Assembly (NCBI GenBank): GCA_001784175.1
Contig: MFPR01000027.1
Coordinates: forward strand, 45,167-93,214
Source of the DNA: Candidatus Lindowbacteria bacterium RIFCSPLOWO2_12_FULL_62_27
GTDB taxonomy: Bacteria; Lindowbacteria; 2-12-FULL-62-27
Reading direction: 5' to 3'
Length of the DNA: 48,048 nucleotides
The notes beneath the pieces are model-generated. The model ran no database searches and was not told the origin of the DNA. It worked only from the letters and a program-made list of their open reading frames with translations. The stretch's first letter is position 1. Every line of letters starts with the position of its first letter. Both the position numbers and the translations under genes were made by a program. Positions 35,102-43,359 of this stretch are shown in pieces.

Positions 35102-35190
35102 TTGCTTGCTTAAACGATGCGAGACGATTAGTCAACACAATTGTTAAAATAGTGCTTGCAATAATATAGCGGTGCTGATAGGGTGCTTGC
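35102..35190. promoter_or_regulatory. Divergent operator/promoter region with TGCTTGC sites
   Basis: The 131-base gap between the Cro-like and CI-like genes holds TTGCTTGC (35102-35109) and TGCTTGC (35153-35159 and 35184-35190). The inverted form AAGCAAGC follows at 35197-35204, inside the CI-like coding start. A plus-strand promoter TTGTTA (35141-35146), 15 bases, TAATAT (35162-35167) would be covered by the middle site. These are the likely operators of the two regulators. Confidence 0.55.
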
Positions 35191-35658
35191 ATGACCAAGC
35201 AAGCAAAACAGACGTCCGTTGGCGTCCCGGTTCGGACAGGGGCTTCGGCGGTGATCAAGGTCAGGTCAACAGACATGCTGACCTCGGAGGGAAAGAGCCG
35301 GCCATTCGGGGACTACATCAAGGAATTGCGTCAGCGGCGGAATATGTCGCTCCGGGACGTCGAACAGAAATGCAAAATATCGAACGCCTATTTGTCCCAA
35401 GTCGAGCGGAACAAAAGGGGAATTCCCACCGTCCCGGTTCTAAGGAAGCTGGCAAAGGTTTACGGCGTCCCACTTGAACACATTGCCATCATGGCGGGGG
35501 ACGAGTCCGATCGGCGCAAGAAACTGGCGCAAACGCCTCTCCCGCCGGATGCGCAATTCATCGTGGACGGCTACGACAGATTGCCACCGGAGAATAAACA
35601 TCTGCTGACCGAGTTTCTGAATTTCCTGCTCAAGCGGAGCCAAGGCAAAATCGTCTAA
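35191..35658 (+). CDS. CI-like XRE-family repressor
   Basis: This 155-residue protein has a central HTH (FGDYIKELRQRRNMSLRDVEQKC, SNAYLSQVERNKRGIP) and a short helical C terminus; there is no LexA-type peptidase domain. The first 28 residues are dispensable-looking, and an ATG at 35275 would be an alternative start. It diverges from the Cro-like gene and probably represses the module. Loss of self-cleavage implies release by another signal, perhaps an antirepressor. Confidence 0.8.
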   Translation: MTKQAKQTSVGVPVRTGASAVIKVRSTDMLTSEGKSRPFGDYIKELRQRRNMSLRDVEQKCKISNAYLSQVERNKRGIPTVPVLRKLAKVYGVPLEHIAIMAGDESDRRKKLAQTPLPPDAQFIVDGYDRLPPENKHLLTEFLNFLLKRSQGKIV

Positions 35659-35993
35659 CGCGTCTCCGTGCCCGGCGATTCACCCCCCTGTTTGGGAAAA
35701 CAAGTGTCAAGGCTAATTCTTGGTAGGCCATCGCATTACAAAAATCGACTGCTGGATAAGATCGAATGGCCGACGCCACTGGAAACGGGGGTTAAGCTGT
35801 CTTTGGCGTCAGGGGGGACGTTTGTGGAAACGAGTGGTCAGGTCAAGCCGTTTGTTTTCAGCGGGTTAATCGTGATCCTCCGCACGGGGTGGGTTGCGGG
35901 GTGATTTTGCCGCGCGGACAGGAGGTCCGCGCCAAAAATACCACGGACGGTCCGACAGCGTGTTCGCCGCGCCGGACGTTTCTGCTTGGACGG
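35659..35993. other. Intergenic stretch between the CI-like gene and repeat copy B
   Basis: I see no gene with convincing family features here; a 78-codon open frame (35668-35904) has no ribosome site or recognisable motif. If the small element ends to the right of the repressor, its right boundary should be within or near this stretch, but no copy of tRNA-Val sequence is visible. Confidence 0.5.
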
Positions 35994-36200
35994 TCAGACT
36001 GGCCCGCGTTCCCGGGAAGTCAGGGGCGGAACGGCAAGGCCGGAGTGCCGGAGCCGGCGACGCCACACGGATGTGGCGGCGCGTGTTCGGCGGAGGGACG
36101 GAGGCCGCCGACGTAGCTCCCCCCAAGAGCTGGGTCTCCTCCCCTCATTCGATGCTTCCTTTTTGGGGGCTGCCAAGGAGAGGAGGAGTTGAGGGGAGGA
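35994..36200 (+). repeat. Dispersed ~206-bp hairpin-rich repeat, copy B
   Basis: This second copy of the element at 16784-16989 is in direct orientation and one base longer. The CGCCACA/TGTGGCG hairpin and the 11-bp terminal inverted repeat (36137-36147 with 36190-36200) are conserved. Like copy A it lies between convergent genes (the CI-like gene and the nuclease/HEPN gene). Confidence 0.9.
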
Positions 36201-36414
36201 GAACCTGCGGCGGGGGGAGCGGTCCGCCCCGCTCGTCGTCGGAGCGGCGGACGGGCGACGTGGCCGCTGATTTTTGCGGACACGGCGCGAGAGGACGCCG
36301 CGCTCTACGTCTCCTTGGTCATCTGCCCACAATTCGAGCGGGCCAGTCCTCAGCCCTATGCTCAGGCGCGGCGAATAGAATATGCTTGGTTTTTTATGTT
36401 GGAGACCATGTTAC
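36201..36414. other. Intergenic stretch downstream of repeat copy B
   Basis: No supported gene is visible in these 214 bases. The first ~60 are G+C-rich with a GGCGGGGGGAGCGGTCCGCC-like dyad that could fold. The remainder leads to the stop of the nuclease/HEPN gene. Confidence 0.4.
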
Positions 36415-37866
36415 TCAGTCAGAATTTTCACGTTGGATTTTCGTGCTCAACGCCAATTTTCGGCCAGCCTCGCAGAGCGCGCGGACGCGCTCCTTTTCAG
36501 CATGTCGGAGATGTGGATTGCCAGATTCAGCCGCGAGAAACTCGATGATGTCGAAATACGTGGCGACGATGGTCGGCAACCCGTGGAGTTCGATAAACGA
36601 GGATCCCGGGATAAAGTGCGCGACCTTGTTTCGGATTTCGTTTTTTAAAATATCGACAGCTTCTTTCTGATCTGCTGTGAGAGTCAGAGTTTGTGAAAAT
36701 ACGTATTGTTTCATCCACCCGTCCTCCTGACATCTTTTGAGCGCGGTATCAAAATTGATCAGCTTGAGCCGGCCCCCACCGTCCGTCTTTGTCACACGCA
36801 TATAGTCAGTACCCTTAATCGCGCAAACAGCAAATCCATATAACGAGCCATGTAACGAGATGCAAACCCATTTCCATGCCCACGGATTTTTCTCGACATC
36901 CATGAGGGAGCGAACAGCCATCTCCAAGTAATCGAGCGCGTTGGATTCCTCCGTGAGTTCCCAATAGGCAGTCTCGACCGTCTCCGAGACTTTGGGTTGA
37001 ATTTCAGGGCGCGAAAACTGAAACAGAATCTTATTTTTTGCTGCATCAAAGACGTAAATTTTTCCGAACGGCGAGGAAGCGATATTTTGCTCAACAAATG
37101 AAGAGAATGCCGGCAGCCAAATATCTTCGGGCAGGACAGGCTGGGATTCGTAAAATGCCAAAAGCTCGATAGGCGCGTCTGTTGTGTATTTCTTTTCGAA
37201 TTTTTTCTGAACCGCCTCCAATGCCGGTTCACCGAACGACCCGGTGGCATCCACACCGAAAAGCGGTCCTTGAAGGTGTTCATACCGAGAAACATTGAGC
37301 CAGTCCACGGTACCTAAGAGGGGGGAATGATTCTTGATGAGAAACAGAGGCGACCTCCGATATTGAGGAAACACGACACGGACATGGTCGTCCGCACGCG
37401 CGAACTCCGCATGTCTGTAAACTTTTTCGTAGTCCTCTCTATATTCTGCAAATCTGTTTGTTCCGGTTATGGATTCAGCAGAAGACAAAAGAAGGTCGAG
37501 GATGGCCGGCACCGCATCCGCCCGACGCCGATAGGCAGCCTCGTCCTGAAAAGAAACATATATCGAACAATGTTGATAACGAGATAAAAAAGATGCATGC
37601 CGATCGTCCGGCAAGCTCTTGAATGCGCCGACAAGCAACTCCCGCAGCCGTGTCGCGTCGCTATCCCGTCTGGCCATGCTCTCGTCGATGATCTCAACAA
37701 GCTCGAAGGCCATGTCCCCGCGCCCATCGGTTGAGCAGAGAATATCCGGTTCCGGTGACTGGCGTTTTTGGATGGAATTCGGAGATACGGCAAGTTTGGC
37801 CGCCACGACAAATTGATTGAATATCGTCAACTCATGGTTTCCCTGTGGGTCGCGACCCTCTTTCAC
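36415..37866 (-). CDS. Putative nuclease-like / HEPN-like protein
   Basis: This protein of about 483 residues has a short restriction-endonuclease-like N terminus (SPEPDILC, then MAFELVEI; Asp and Glu present but the catalytic lysine of the motif is not). A long middle domain is unassigned. The C-terminal helical domain contains WAWKWVCISLHGSLYGFAVCAI and the R-N-x-x-x-H motif RNKVAH (about 412-417) typical of HEPN RNases. The start is uncertain: GTG at 37866 or a TTG at 37902. It follows ygjP-like gene 2 by under 40 bases on the same strand. The family is unknown to me; a defence effector is plausible but unproven. Confidence 0.7.
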   Translation of the reverse strand: MKEGRDPQGNHELTIFNQFVVAAKLAVSPNSIQKRQSPEPDILCSTDGRGDMAFELVEIIDESMARRDSDATRLRELLVGAFKSLPDDRHASFLSRYQHCSIYVSFQDEAAYRRRADAVPAILDLLLSSAESITGTNRFAEYREDYEKVYRHAEFARADDHVRVVFPQYRRSPLFLIKNHSPLLGTVDWLNVSRYEHLQGPLFGVDATGSFGEPALEAVQKKFEKKYTTDAPIELLAFYESQPVLPEDIWLPAFSSFVEQNIASSPFGKIYVFDAAKNKILFQFSRPEIQPKVSETVETAYWELTEESNALDYLEMAVRSLMDVEKNPWAWKWVCISLHGSLYGFAVCAIKGTDYMRVTKTDGGGRLKLINFDTALKRCQEDGWMKQYVFSQTLTLTADQKEAVDILKNEIRNKVAHFIPGSSFIELHGLPTIVATYFDIIEFLAAESGNPHLRHAEKERVRALCEAGRKLALSTKIQRENSD

Positions 37867-37904
37867 GCCACCCGGCCTGCCTTCGGTGTGTGAATCATAC
37901 AACG

Positions 37905-38612
37905 CTAAACCATCAACCCAAACACAAGATAGTCCTTCGCCTTTCGGGCCAAGGCATCCTTACGCTTTTGCCAATCGGGCACGGCACGGCCCAATGCCTT
38001 CCAAAATTCAGGCCCGTGATGGCCTTCCCGCAGGTGAACGAGTTCGTGCAGGATGATGTAGTCCACGAGCCGGACCGGGAGTTGGAGGACTTTCCAGTTG
38101 AAATACAAAATATCGTTCTTGCCGCACGAGCCCCAGCGAAATCCGAGGTCACGAACTTCAATCCGGGGCGGATTGCTTGCGGCACGGCTCGAAAGGCGTT
38201 CGACCCGGCGGCGAATCCAGTCCGTACCCGTCTCCACATACCAGCGCCGGAAATGCTCCTCGGCGGGCCGGGCATCCCGGCGAAGCATGAACCGGTTGCC
38301 ATCGAAGTGAAGCGGACGCTCCTGCTTTTCCACAACCTTGAGTCCGAACCGGCGACCCAGATAACAGAATGCCTCGCCTGAAACGTATTCGGGAGCCTGC
38401 AACTTGGGCACAGCCTCTTCCTTCAACGCCAGCTTGCGATGCACCCAGAGCAACTTCCGATTGGTCCACCGGGCCAGCTCCACAGCATCGGCCTTCGCGG
38501 GAGCATGAACCACCAACTCGCCGCCTCGATCCACGGTCAAACCGAGAGTCTTGCGGCGAACACTTCGGCGCACCTCAAAGACCAACCCGCCGACCTCCAG
38601 CGTCTCGGTCAT
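37905..38612 (-). CDS. YgjP-like (SprT/DUF45) metal-dependent hydrolase, copy 2
   Basis: This 235-residue protein has His189-Glu-x-x-His193 in LHELVHLREGHHG with a third histidine at 198 or 199, and FRWGSC at 158-163, the YgjP/DUF45 signature. Its ATG overlaps the hsdR stop by four bases (ATGA). It shares fold and position with copy 1 but differs over most of its length, so the two loci look independently acquired or anciently split rather than recently duplicated. The substrate is unknown. Confidence 0.88.
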   Translation of the reverse strand: MTETLEVGGLVFEVRRSVRRKTLGLTVDRGGELVVHAPAKADAVELARWTNRKLLWVHRKLALKEEAVPKLQAPEYVSGEAFCYLGRRFGLKVVEKQERPLHFDGNRFMLRRDARPAEEHFRRWYVETGTDWIRRRVERLSSRAASNPPRIEVRDLGFRWGSCGKNDILYFNWKVLQLPVRLVDYIILHELVHLREGHHGPEFWKALGRAVPDWQKRKDALARKAKDYLVFGLMV

Positions 38613-41600
38613 GAGCGGGTCAGGTATTCGTGATTCTCGCGCGCCAAGGCCACGAGGCGTTGCGCAAGATCGCGTTCGCCGCCGGCCCGGCAGATTCCGG
38701 CGCGGTCGATGTCGCGAACCAACGTCCGCGTCAACAGTTCCCGCATGTCGTCATTCTTCCAGAATCCGACCTTGCGTACTTCCTGGCGAACGCGGTCCAC
38801 CATCTCCAGCGTGGCCGAGAGTGCGGTCGTTCGCTGCGCTTCGGTCAGTTCACGCCCTTTGCCGCATTCCTCCAGAACGAGACGGACGAACGGCACTTGC
38901 ACTTTCGGGTCAAGGTCGGGGAATTCGTTGCGGTCGCCGCGCCGCAACTCGTCGATGAACTTTCGGAGCTCCCTCTCCAGCGCATCCCAATCATCTTTAA
39001 ACCGCCGAAGAATTTCCTCCAACTTCTCGCTCATCTTCCGGGCATAGGCCGGATTCTGATTGGTAAAGCCGATGATGTGATAGCGCGCGGCGTGCTGCAT
39101 CTGCGCCGCGCGGGCGCGGCTGTTGGACTGGCCTTGGAGCACTTTCTCAAATTCCGCGTCGGTGATGGCCGTCGGCGGAATCTTCGGGTCAACGCCCCGG
39201 GCGGAGATGTGCGCATAGATGAGCGCCTTCACCTTCTCCGCCACGCCCAGAAGATTGAGCGCGGGGTCGCGATAGAGGTTGGCCGCAACCTTGTTGATGA
39301 ATCCAAGCAACTTGGCGTCTCGGAACACGGACGTCGGTACTTCCGGGCGGTGCTCCAGCAGGCCCAGCATTTCGTAAAACATCCGCAGTTTGTTGATAAA
39401 ATCGGCGCGAATCTTCAGATCTTCGAGCATCTGCACGCACACATCCACTTGGCCCTGCAAATCCGTCACGCCCCGGTCGGTGAACACCGCGACGGCCCGC
39501 GCCCGCCGGTCGAGCAGTTTCGGCAATTCGACGTTGATGTCGATCAATGCGCACTCGATATCCTCGCCGTCGTAATCCTTCAGCGCATCGTTCAAATGGC
39601 GGGCCACGCCGATGTAGTCCACCACGTAACCGCATTTCTTCTGTCCGGAAGTCCGGTTCACCCTGGCGATGGCTTGCAATAGATCGTGCGCGACGACTTT
39701 CCTGTCAAGGTACAGCACCTGCTCCACCGGCGCGTCGAATCCCGTGAGCAGCATGTTCATCACCACGAGAATCGAAAGCGGGTCGGTCTTGTCCGTTTTT
39801 GCCGCGCCGAATTTCCGTTTGAACCGCTTGATCACATCTTCCTGCTTGTCCTTGTCCGACCACTCCCACCATGACTCCGGGTCGTTGTGGTTGCCGGAAA
39901 AAACGGCCGCAATCTCCATCGCGCGCAGTTTGGGCAGTTGCGGATGGGTTTGTACCAGAAAGCGCGTCTTTGCATCGAGCTTGACGAGTTCGTCATCGGA
40001 GAGCGCCAGCGTTGCAGCGGGCACGGCTTCCAGTTCCGCGACCAGTTCATTCCGCGCCTGCGCCAATTTGTCGATATAGGTCATGACCGCCGGGCGGCTG
40101 GTGGCCACGACCTGCGCCTTGAATCCCTCGGGCAACACCACGCCGGCGTAATGCCGGATCATGTCGCGCGCCTTTTGCTCGATGAGCATGGGCGCTTCGA
40201 TCACGTCGCCCTCGGTCGCGTACTTGGCTTTGATGAGCGCCAGTTCGTCGGGGGTGTAATCGCGGAACATGTCCTCAAACACCGCGTCGAGGCTGGGCGC
40301 ATCCTTCACGATGCCGTCCGCCGTCCGGCCCTCGTAGAGAATCGGCACGGTCGCGCCGTCCAGTTCCGCGTCCTGGAGGATGTATTTGTCAATGAAGTCG
40401 CCGAATATCTCGCGGGTCTCCTTCTTTTCACTGCTCAAGATCGGCGTGCCGGTGAATCCGATGACGGCGGCGTTCGGCAGGGCCCGGCGCAGGTTGCGGT
40501 GCAGGGTGCGCGTGTGCGACCGGTGCGCCTCGTCCACCAGCACGAGGATTTCCTCCGAGTCGTTGAGCTGTGGAAACTCCTCGAAGCGGATGTTCTCCGT
40601 GAAGGTGACTTCCTTCCCGACGACCTCTTCGTGCTTGCCCGGTTTCTTTTCCTTGCGGACGATCGTCATCGCCACCTTGTCGTCAGGGCGGCTGCCCGCC
40701 TGCGGCAGAACGGCGAGGCTTTTACCGTCGGTCCTGCCGCCCACCGGTTGATACTTTTGCAGCATCGCCATGACGATGTCCGGCGTGCGCTCGCTCAAGA
40801 GCCGCTGGGTTAACGCCGTCGGCGACTCGCGCGATCTCAAATCCTCGTCCGTCGGCCGCACCGATTCCCCGCTCAACCGCGCCGTCGCGCCAAGCTGGTC
40901 CTGCAAATCCGTGCGGTCGGTCACGACGACAATCTTGAAACGGTTCAGGCGCGGCATCATCCGCATCTTTCGAACGAGGAAGACCATGCTAAGGCTCTTG
41001 CCCGACCCTTGCGTGTGCCAGACGATGCCCCCGCGCTCGTCGCGGTCCGCTCCCCGCGCTTTCGTTCGGCCTTCCTGCAATTTTTTCACCGCCTTATGGA
41101 TGGCGCGGAACTGCTGGTATCGCGCCACCACCTTGCGCGTCTTGCCGTCCACCTGCTGGAACAGCGTAAAGTTGCGGATGAGGTCGAGCAGATGCGCCGG
41201 GCGCAACATGCCGGCGGCGAGAATCTGCTGGCTTTGGAGCGTAGCGCCCTGCCCGCGCAAGGCGGCGGGCCGTTGCTCCGGTTTACGGAAGAAGAGCGGC
41301 GTGCCGACGCGGTCGCCTTGTTCCTGTCCGAGCGTGGCCAGTTCCTGCGCGGCTTCCGTCGTGTCGGCGGACCGGGGCAACACGCCGAGTTCCTCCGCCA
41401 CTGTGCCGAGCGGCACGGGACTGGTATCCGCCCATTCCAGATACGCCTCCGGCGGCGCGCCGACCGTGGCCGCGCGCGCTTCGAAGAGATTGCTGGCGAT
41501 GAGCAATTGGTTCGTGTGAAAGAGCCGCTCGACGCCCTCGTTTTCGGTGTAGAGCGTGGGAAATAATTCCTTGCGCTGATTCGTGTAACGCAGGAGCTGG

Positions 41601-42142
41601 TTGATGGCCTCCTGCAACGGATTTTGGATGCCGGGACTTTTGAATTCCGCCACCGCCACCGGGATGCCGTTCACGAACAGAACCGCGTCCGGAATGACGT
41701 GACCGCGGCCGCTGGTCAACTCCACCTTGAACTGGTTGATGACGAGAAAATCATTGTTGGCCGGGTTCTCGAAATCAATGAACCGCACCGGCTGGTTGCG
41801 CCCGAAATTCCAATCCGGCAGACCGTCAATCTCCGTTCCCTTGAGCAGCATCCGGGTCGCCGACTCGTTGACTTCCATCAGGCGATGGCCCTCGGCCTTC
41901 TCCAGCTTTTCGATGATACGGCGGATGCGGTCATCATCAAGCCACGTCTGGCCGTCTTTGCCCAGATTGAGCTTCCGCAGCGCTGCGGCGAGCCGCCCTT
42001 TGAGCAACACCTCGCGGAAGTTGGCGCGCTCGGTGAATTCCGCCACGTCCGTGTCGCCCTCAATCCACTGCCAGCCCATCGCCTTGAGCTGTTCGCAAAA
42101 AGGGCGCTCGACGAGATCGTATTCCCATTGGACTTTGCTCAT
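38609..42142 (-). CDS. hsdR: Type I restriction enzyme R subunit (HsdR), system 2
   Basis: This 1177-residue restriction subunit has nuclease residues Asp152 (VIPDAVLFVNG) and Glu166-Phe-Lys168, translocase Walker A in HTQGSGKSLSM, DEAH motif (VDEAHRSHT), GFTGTPIL, and an ARVNRTSGQ motif VI region, followed by a helical C terminus. It is longer than, and only distantly similar to, the system 1 protein, indicating a different type I family. It overlaps hsdS upstream and ygjP downstream by four bases each. All key residues are intact. Confidence 0.95.
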   Translation of the reverse strand: MSKVQWEYDLVERPFCEQLKAMGWQWIEGDTDVAEFTERANFREVLLKGRLAAALRKLNLGKDGQTWLDDDRIRRIIEKLEKAEGHRLMEVNESATRMLLKGTEIDGLPDWNFGRNQPVRFIDFENPANNDFLVINQFKVELTSGRGHVIPDAVLFVNGIPVAVAEFKSPGIQNPLQEAINQLLRYTNQRKELFPTLYTENEGVERLFHTNQLLIASNLFEARAATVGAPPEAYLEWADTSPVPLGTVAEELGVLPRSADTTEAAQELATLGQEQGDRVGTPLFFRKPEQRPAALRGQGATLQSQQILAAGMLRPAHLLDLIRNFTLFQQVDGKTRKVVARYQQFRAIHKAVKKLQEGRTKARGADRDERGGIVWHTQGSGKSLSMVFLVRKMRMMPRLNRFKIVVVTDRTDLQDQLGATARLSGESVRPTDEDLRSRESPTALTQRLLSERTPDIVMAMLQKYQPVGGRTDGKSLAVLPQAGSRPDDKVAMTIVRKEKKPGKHEEVVGKEVTFTENIRFEEFPQLNDSEEILVLVDEAHRSHTRTLHRNLRRALPNAAVIGFTGTPILSSEKKETREIFGDFIDKYILQDAELDGATVPILYEGRTADGIVKDAPSLDAVFEDMFRDYTPDELALIKAKYATEGDVIEAPMLIEQKARDMIRHYAGVVLPEGFKAQVVATSRPAVMTYIDKLAQARNELVAELEAVPAATLALSDDELVKLDAKTRFLVQTHPQLPKLRAMEIAAVFSGNHNDPESWWEWSDKDKQEDVIKRFKRKFGAAKTDKTDPLSILVVMNMLLTGFDAPVEQVLYLDRKVVAHDLLQAIARVNRTSGQKKCGYVVDYIGVARHLNDALKDYDGEDIECALIDINVELPKLLDRRARAVAVFTDRGVTDLQGQVDVCVQMLEDLKIRADFINKLRMFYEMLGLLEHRPEVPTSVFRDAKLLGFINKVAANLYRDPALNLLGVAEKVKALIYAHISARGVDPKIPPTAITDAEFEKVLQGQSNSRARAAQMQHAARYHIIGFTNQNPAYARKMSEKLEEILRRFKDDWDALERELRKFIDELRRGDRNEFPDLDPKVQVPFVRLVLEECGKGRELTEAQRTTALSATLEMVDRVRQEVRKVGFWKNDDMRELLTRTLVRDIDRAGICRAGGERDLAQRLVALARENHEYLTRS

Positions 42143-43359
42143 GGCGTGGCTCCGATCGTTTCCGGCACGCGGACGCGGCCGGTGAGCAGGTCGGTCATCA
42201 GGCCGGATTTCAGGTCACGGAGCTTGGAGAATTCGCGCATTGTCGCTACAATCTCACGATCAATTGTATCAAGTGCATCGGAAATCTTCGTTTGCTCGGC
42301 AGGTGGTGGGATTCTCAGCGGAACAAATTCCAGATTGCGTTGTGTGAGCTTGGGTTGAGCTGAGCCAAGCAGCCAAGGGACGTAGTCCTGCGCCTCCAGA
42401 ATTGTGGCCAAGAAACGAACATCTGTGGTTGGTAGTGGCTCAAAAATGTGAGCGTGATTGTTTACCCAGAACTTACCGGAAGCGATAAAGGCCAAAGGTA
42501 ATTGGCGCGAACGTAGATTCTCGCCGTCCTCTCCGATGAGAACGAAATCTCCGTCAAACAGATAGTCATCAATGAAATCAATTACGCCCGACGCGCCGTA
42601 GTATGGATATATACCGTGCCTCGTATCTCGGTCACCCTGCTTTAACGGCACTCGGCGAGCGTCTCGATTGTTAGCCAAGGCTGAAACATTTCTGACGATC
42701 CACTCGCTGGGGATGCGGCCAATGGGGGAGTCTTGGAATTGTTCGGGGTGGGCGATGGGGTCGCGGAGTTGGCCGTTTTGGTCGAGGCCGCGGGTGAGGA
42801 GGTCGTGGAGCAGGCCGGCGCGCACCTGCCGCAGTTTCGCAATCACCGCCTCCGTCTTCGCGATCGCTTCGTCCACCGTGTCCAGCACAGCCGTGATGCG
42901 CCACCGCTCCTCCTTCTCTGGACAGAAAACACTAATGCGCCGAACGTCACTTTCATTGACCGCTGGATAGCTTGACCCTGTTTCGAGGGCGCGAAGCTGT
43001 GTTGCAACTGAGTCACCAAAGATTTGGTGAAAGACAAAACCGGAGTCCCCGGATAAGTTGGGCCGCAAAACGGCGAAGCCTGTCGAACCAACGAGCGGAG
43101 CATCTGCTTCTTGGCGGATTCTTGCATGCGCTTGTAGGCCCGGTCGGACAGTGCAGAGCAAAACGTCTCCCGAACGCAACCGCCTCCGCGCCCGGCTCGG
43201 AGCGTTCGCATATTTCCACAGTTGCGTTGCCGACCAATCAACTTGGCCTTTCGTCACAGCCGAGATGTCGAGATATCGGAACTCCATGTCCATCGGAGTG
43301 GCGGCACCGAGAGCCTCCGGGTTGATGCTACAAAGGGAGTCGAGAGTTTGCGTGCTCAT
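42139..43359 (-). CDS. hsdS: Type I restriction enzyme specificity subunit (HsdS), system 2
   Basis: This 406-residue subunit has two target-recognition domains separated and followed by helical conserved regions (RWRITAVLDTVDEAIAKTEAVIAKL and EQTKISDALDTIDREIVATMREF), ending GLMTDLLTGRVRV. It gives the second system a specificity unrelated to system 1. The ATG at 43359 overlaps the hsdM stop. Confidence 0.93.
   Translation of the reverse strand: MSTQTLDSLCSINPEALGAATPMDMEFRYLDISAVTKGQVDWSATQLWKYANAPSRARRRLRSGDVLLCTVRPGLQAHARIRQEADAPLVGSTGFAVLRPNLSGDSGFVFHQIFGDSVATQLRALETGSSYPAVNESDVRRISVFCPEKEERWRITAVLDTVDEAIAKTEAVIAKLRQVRAGLLHDLLTRGLDQNGQLRDPIAHPEQFQDSPIGRIPSEWIVRNVSALANNRDARRVPLKQGDRDTRHGIYPYYGASGVIDFIDDYLFDGDFVLIGEDGENLRSRQLPLAFIASGKFWVNNHAHIFEPLPTTDVRFLATILEAQDYVPWLLGSAQPKLTQRNLEFVPLRIPPPAEQTKISDALDTIDREIVATMREFSKLRDLKSGLMTDLLTGRVRVPETIGATP

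Noticed and set aside
35668-35904. 78-codon open frame after the CI-like gene
   Set aside because: No ribosome site, motif or coupling supports it; it is left as intergenic.
16784-36200. The two 206-bp repeats as attachment sites of one integrated island
   Set aside because: They are long, hairpin-rich and intergenic, while the integrase and tRNA lie in the middle of the interval; they look like a dispersed repeat family rather than att sites, though recombination between them is possible.
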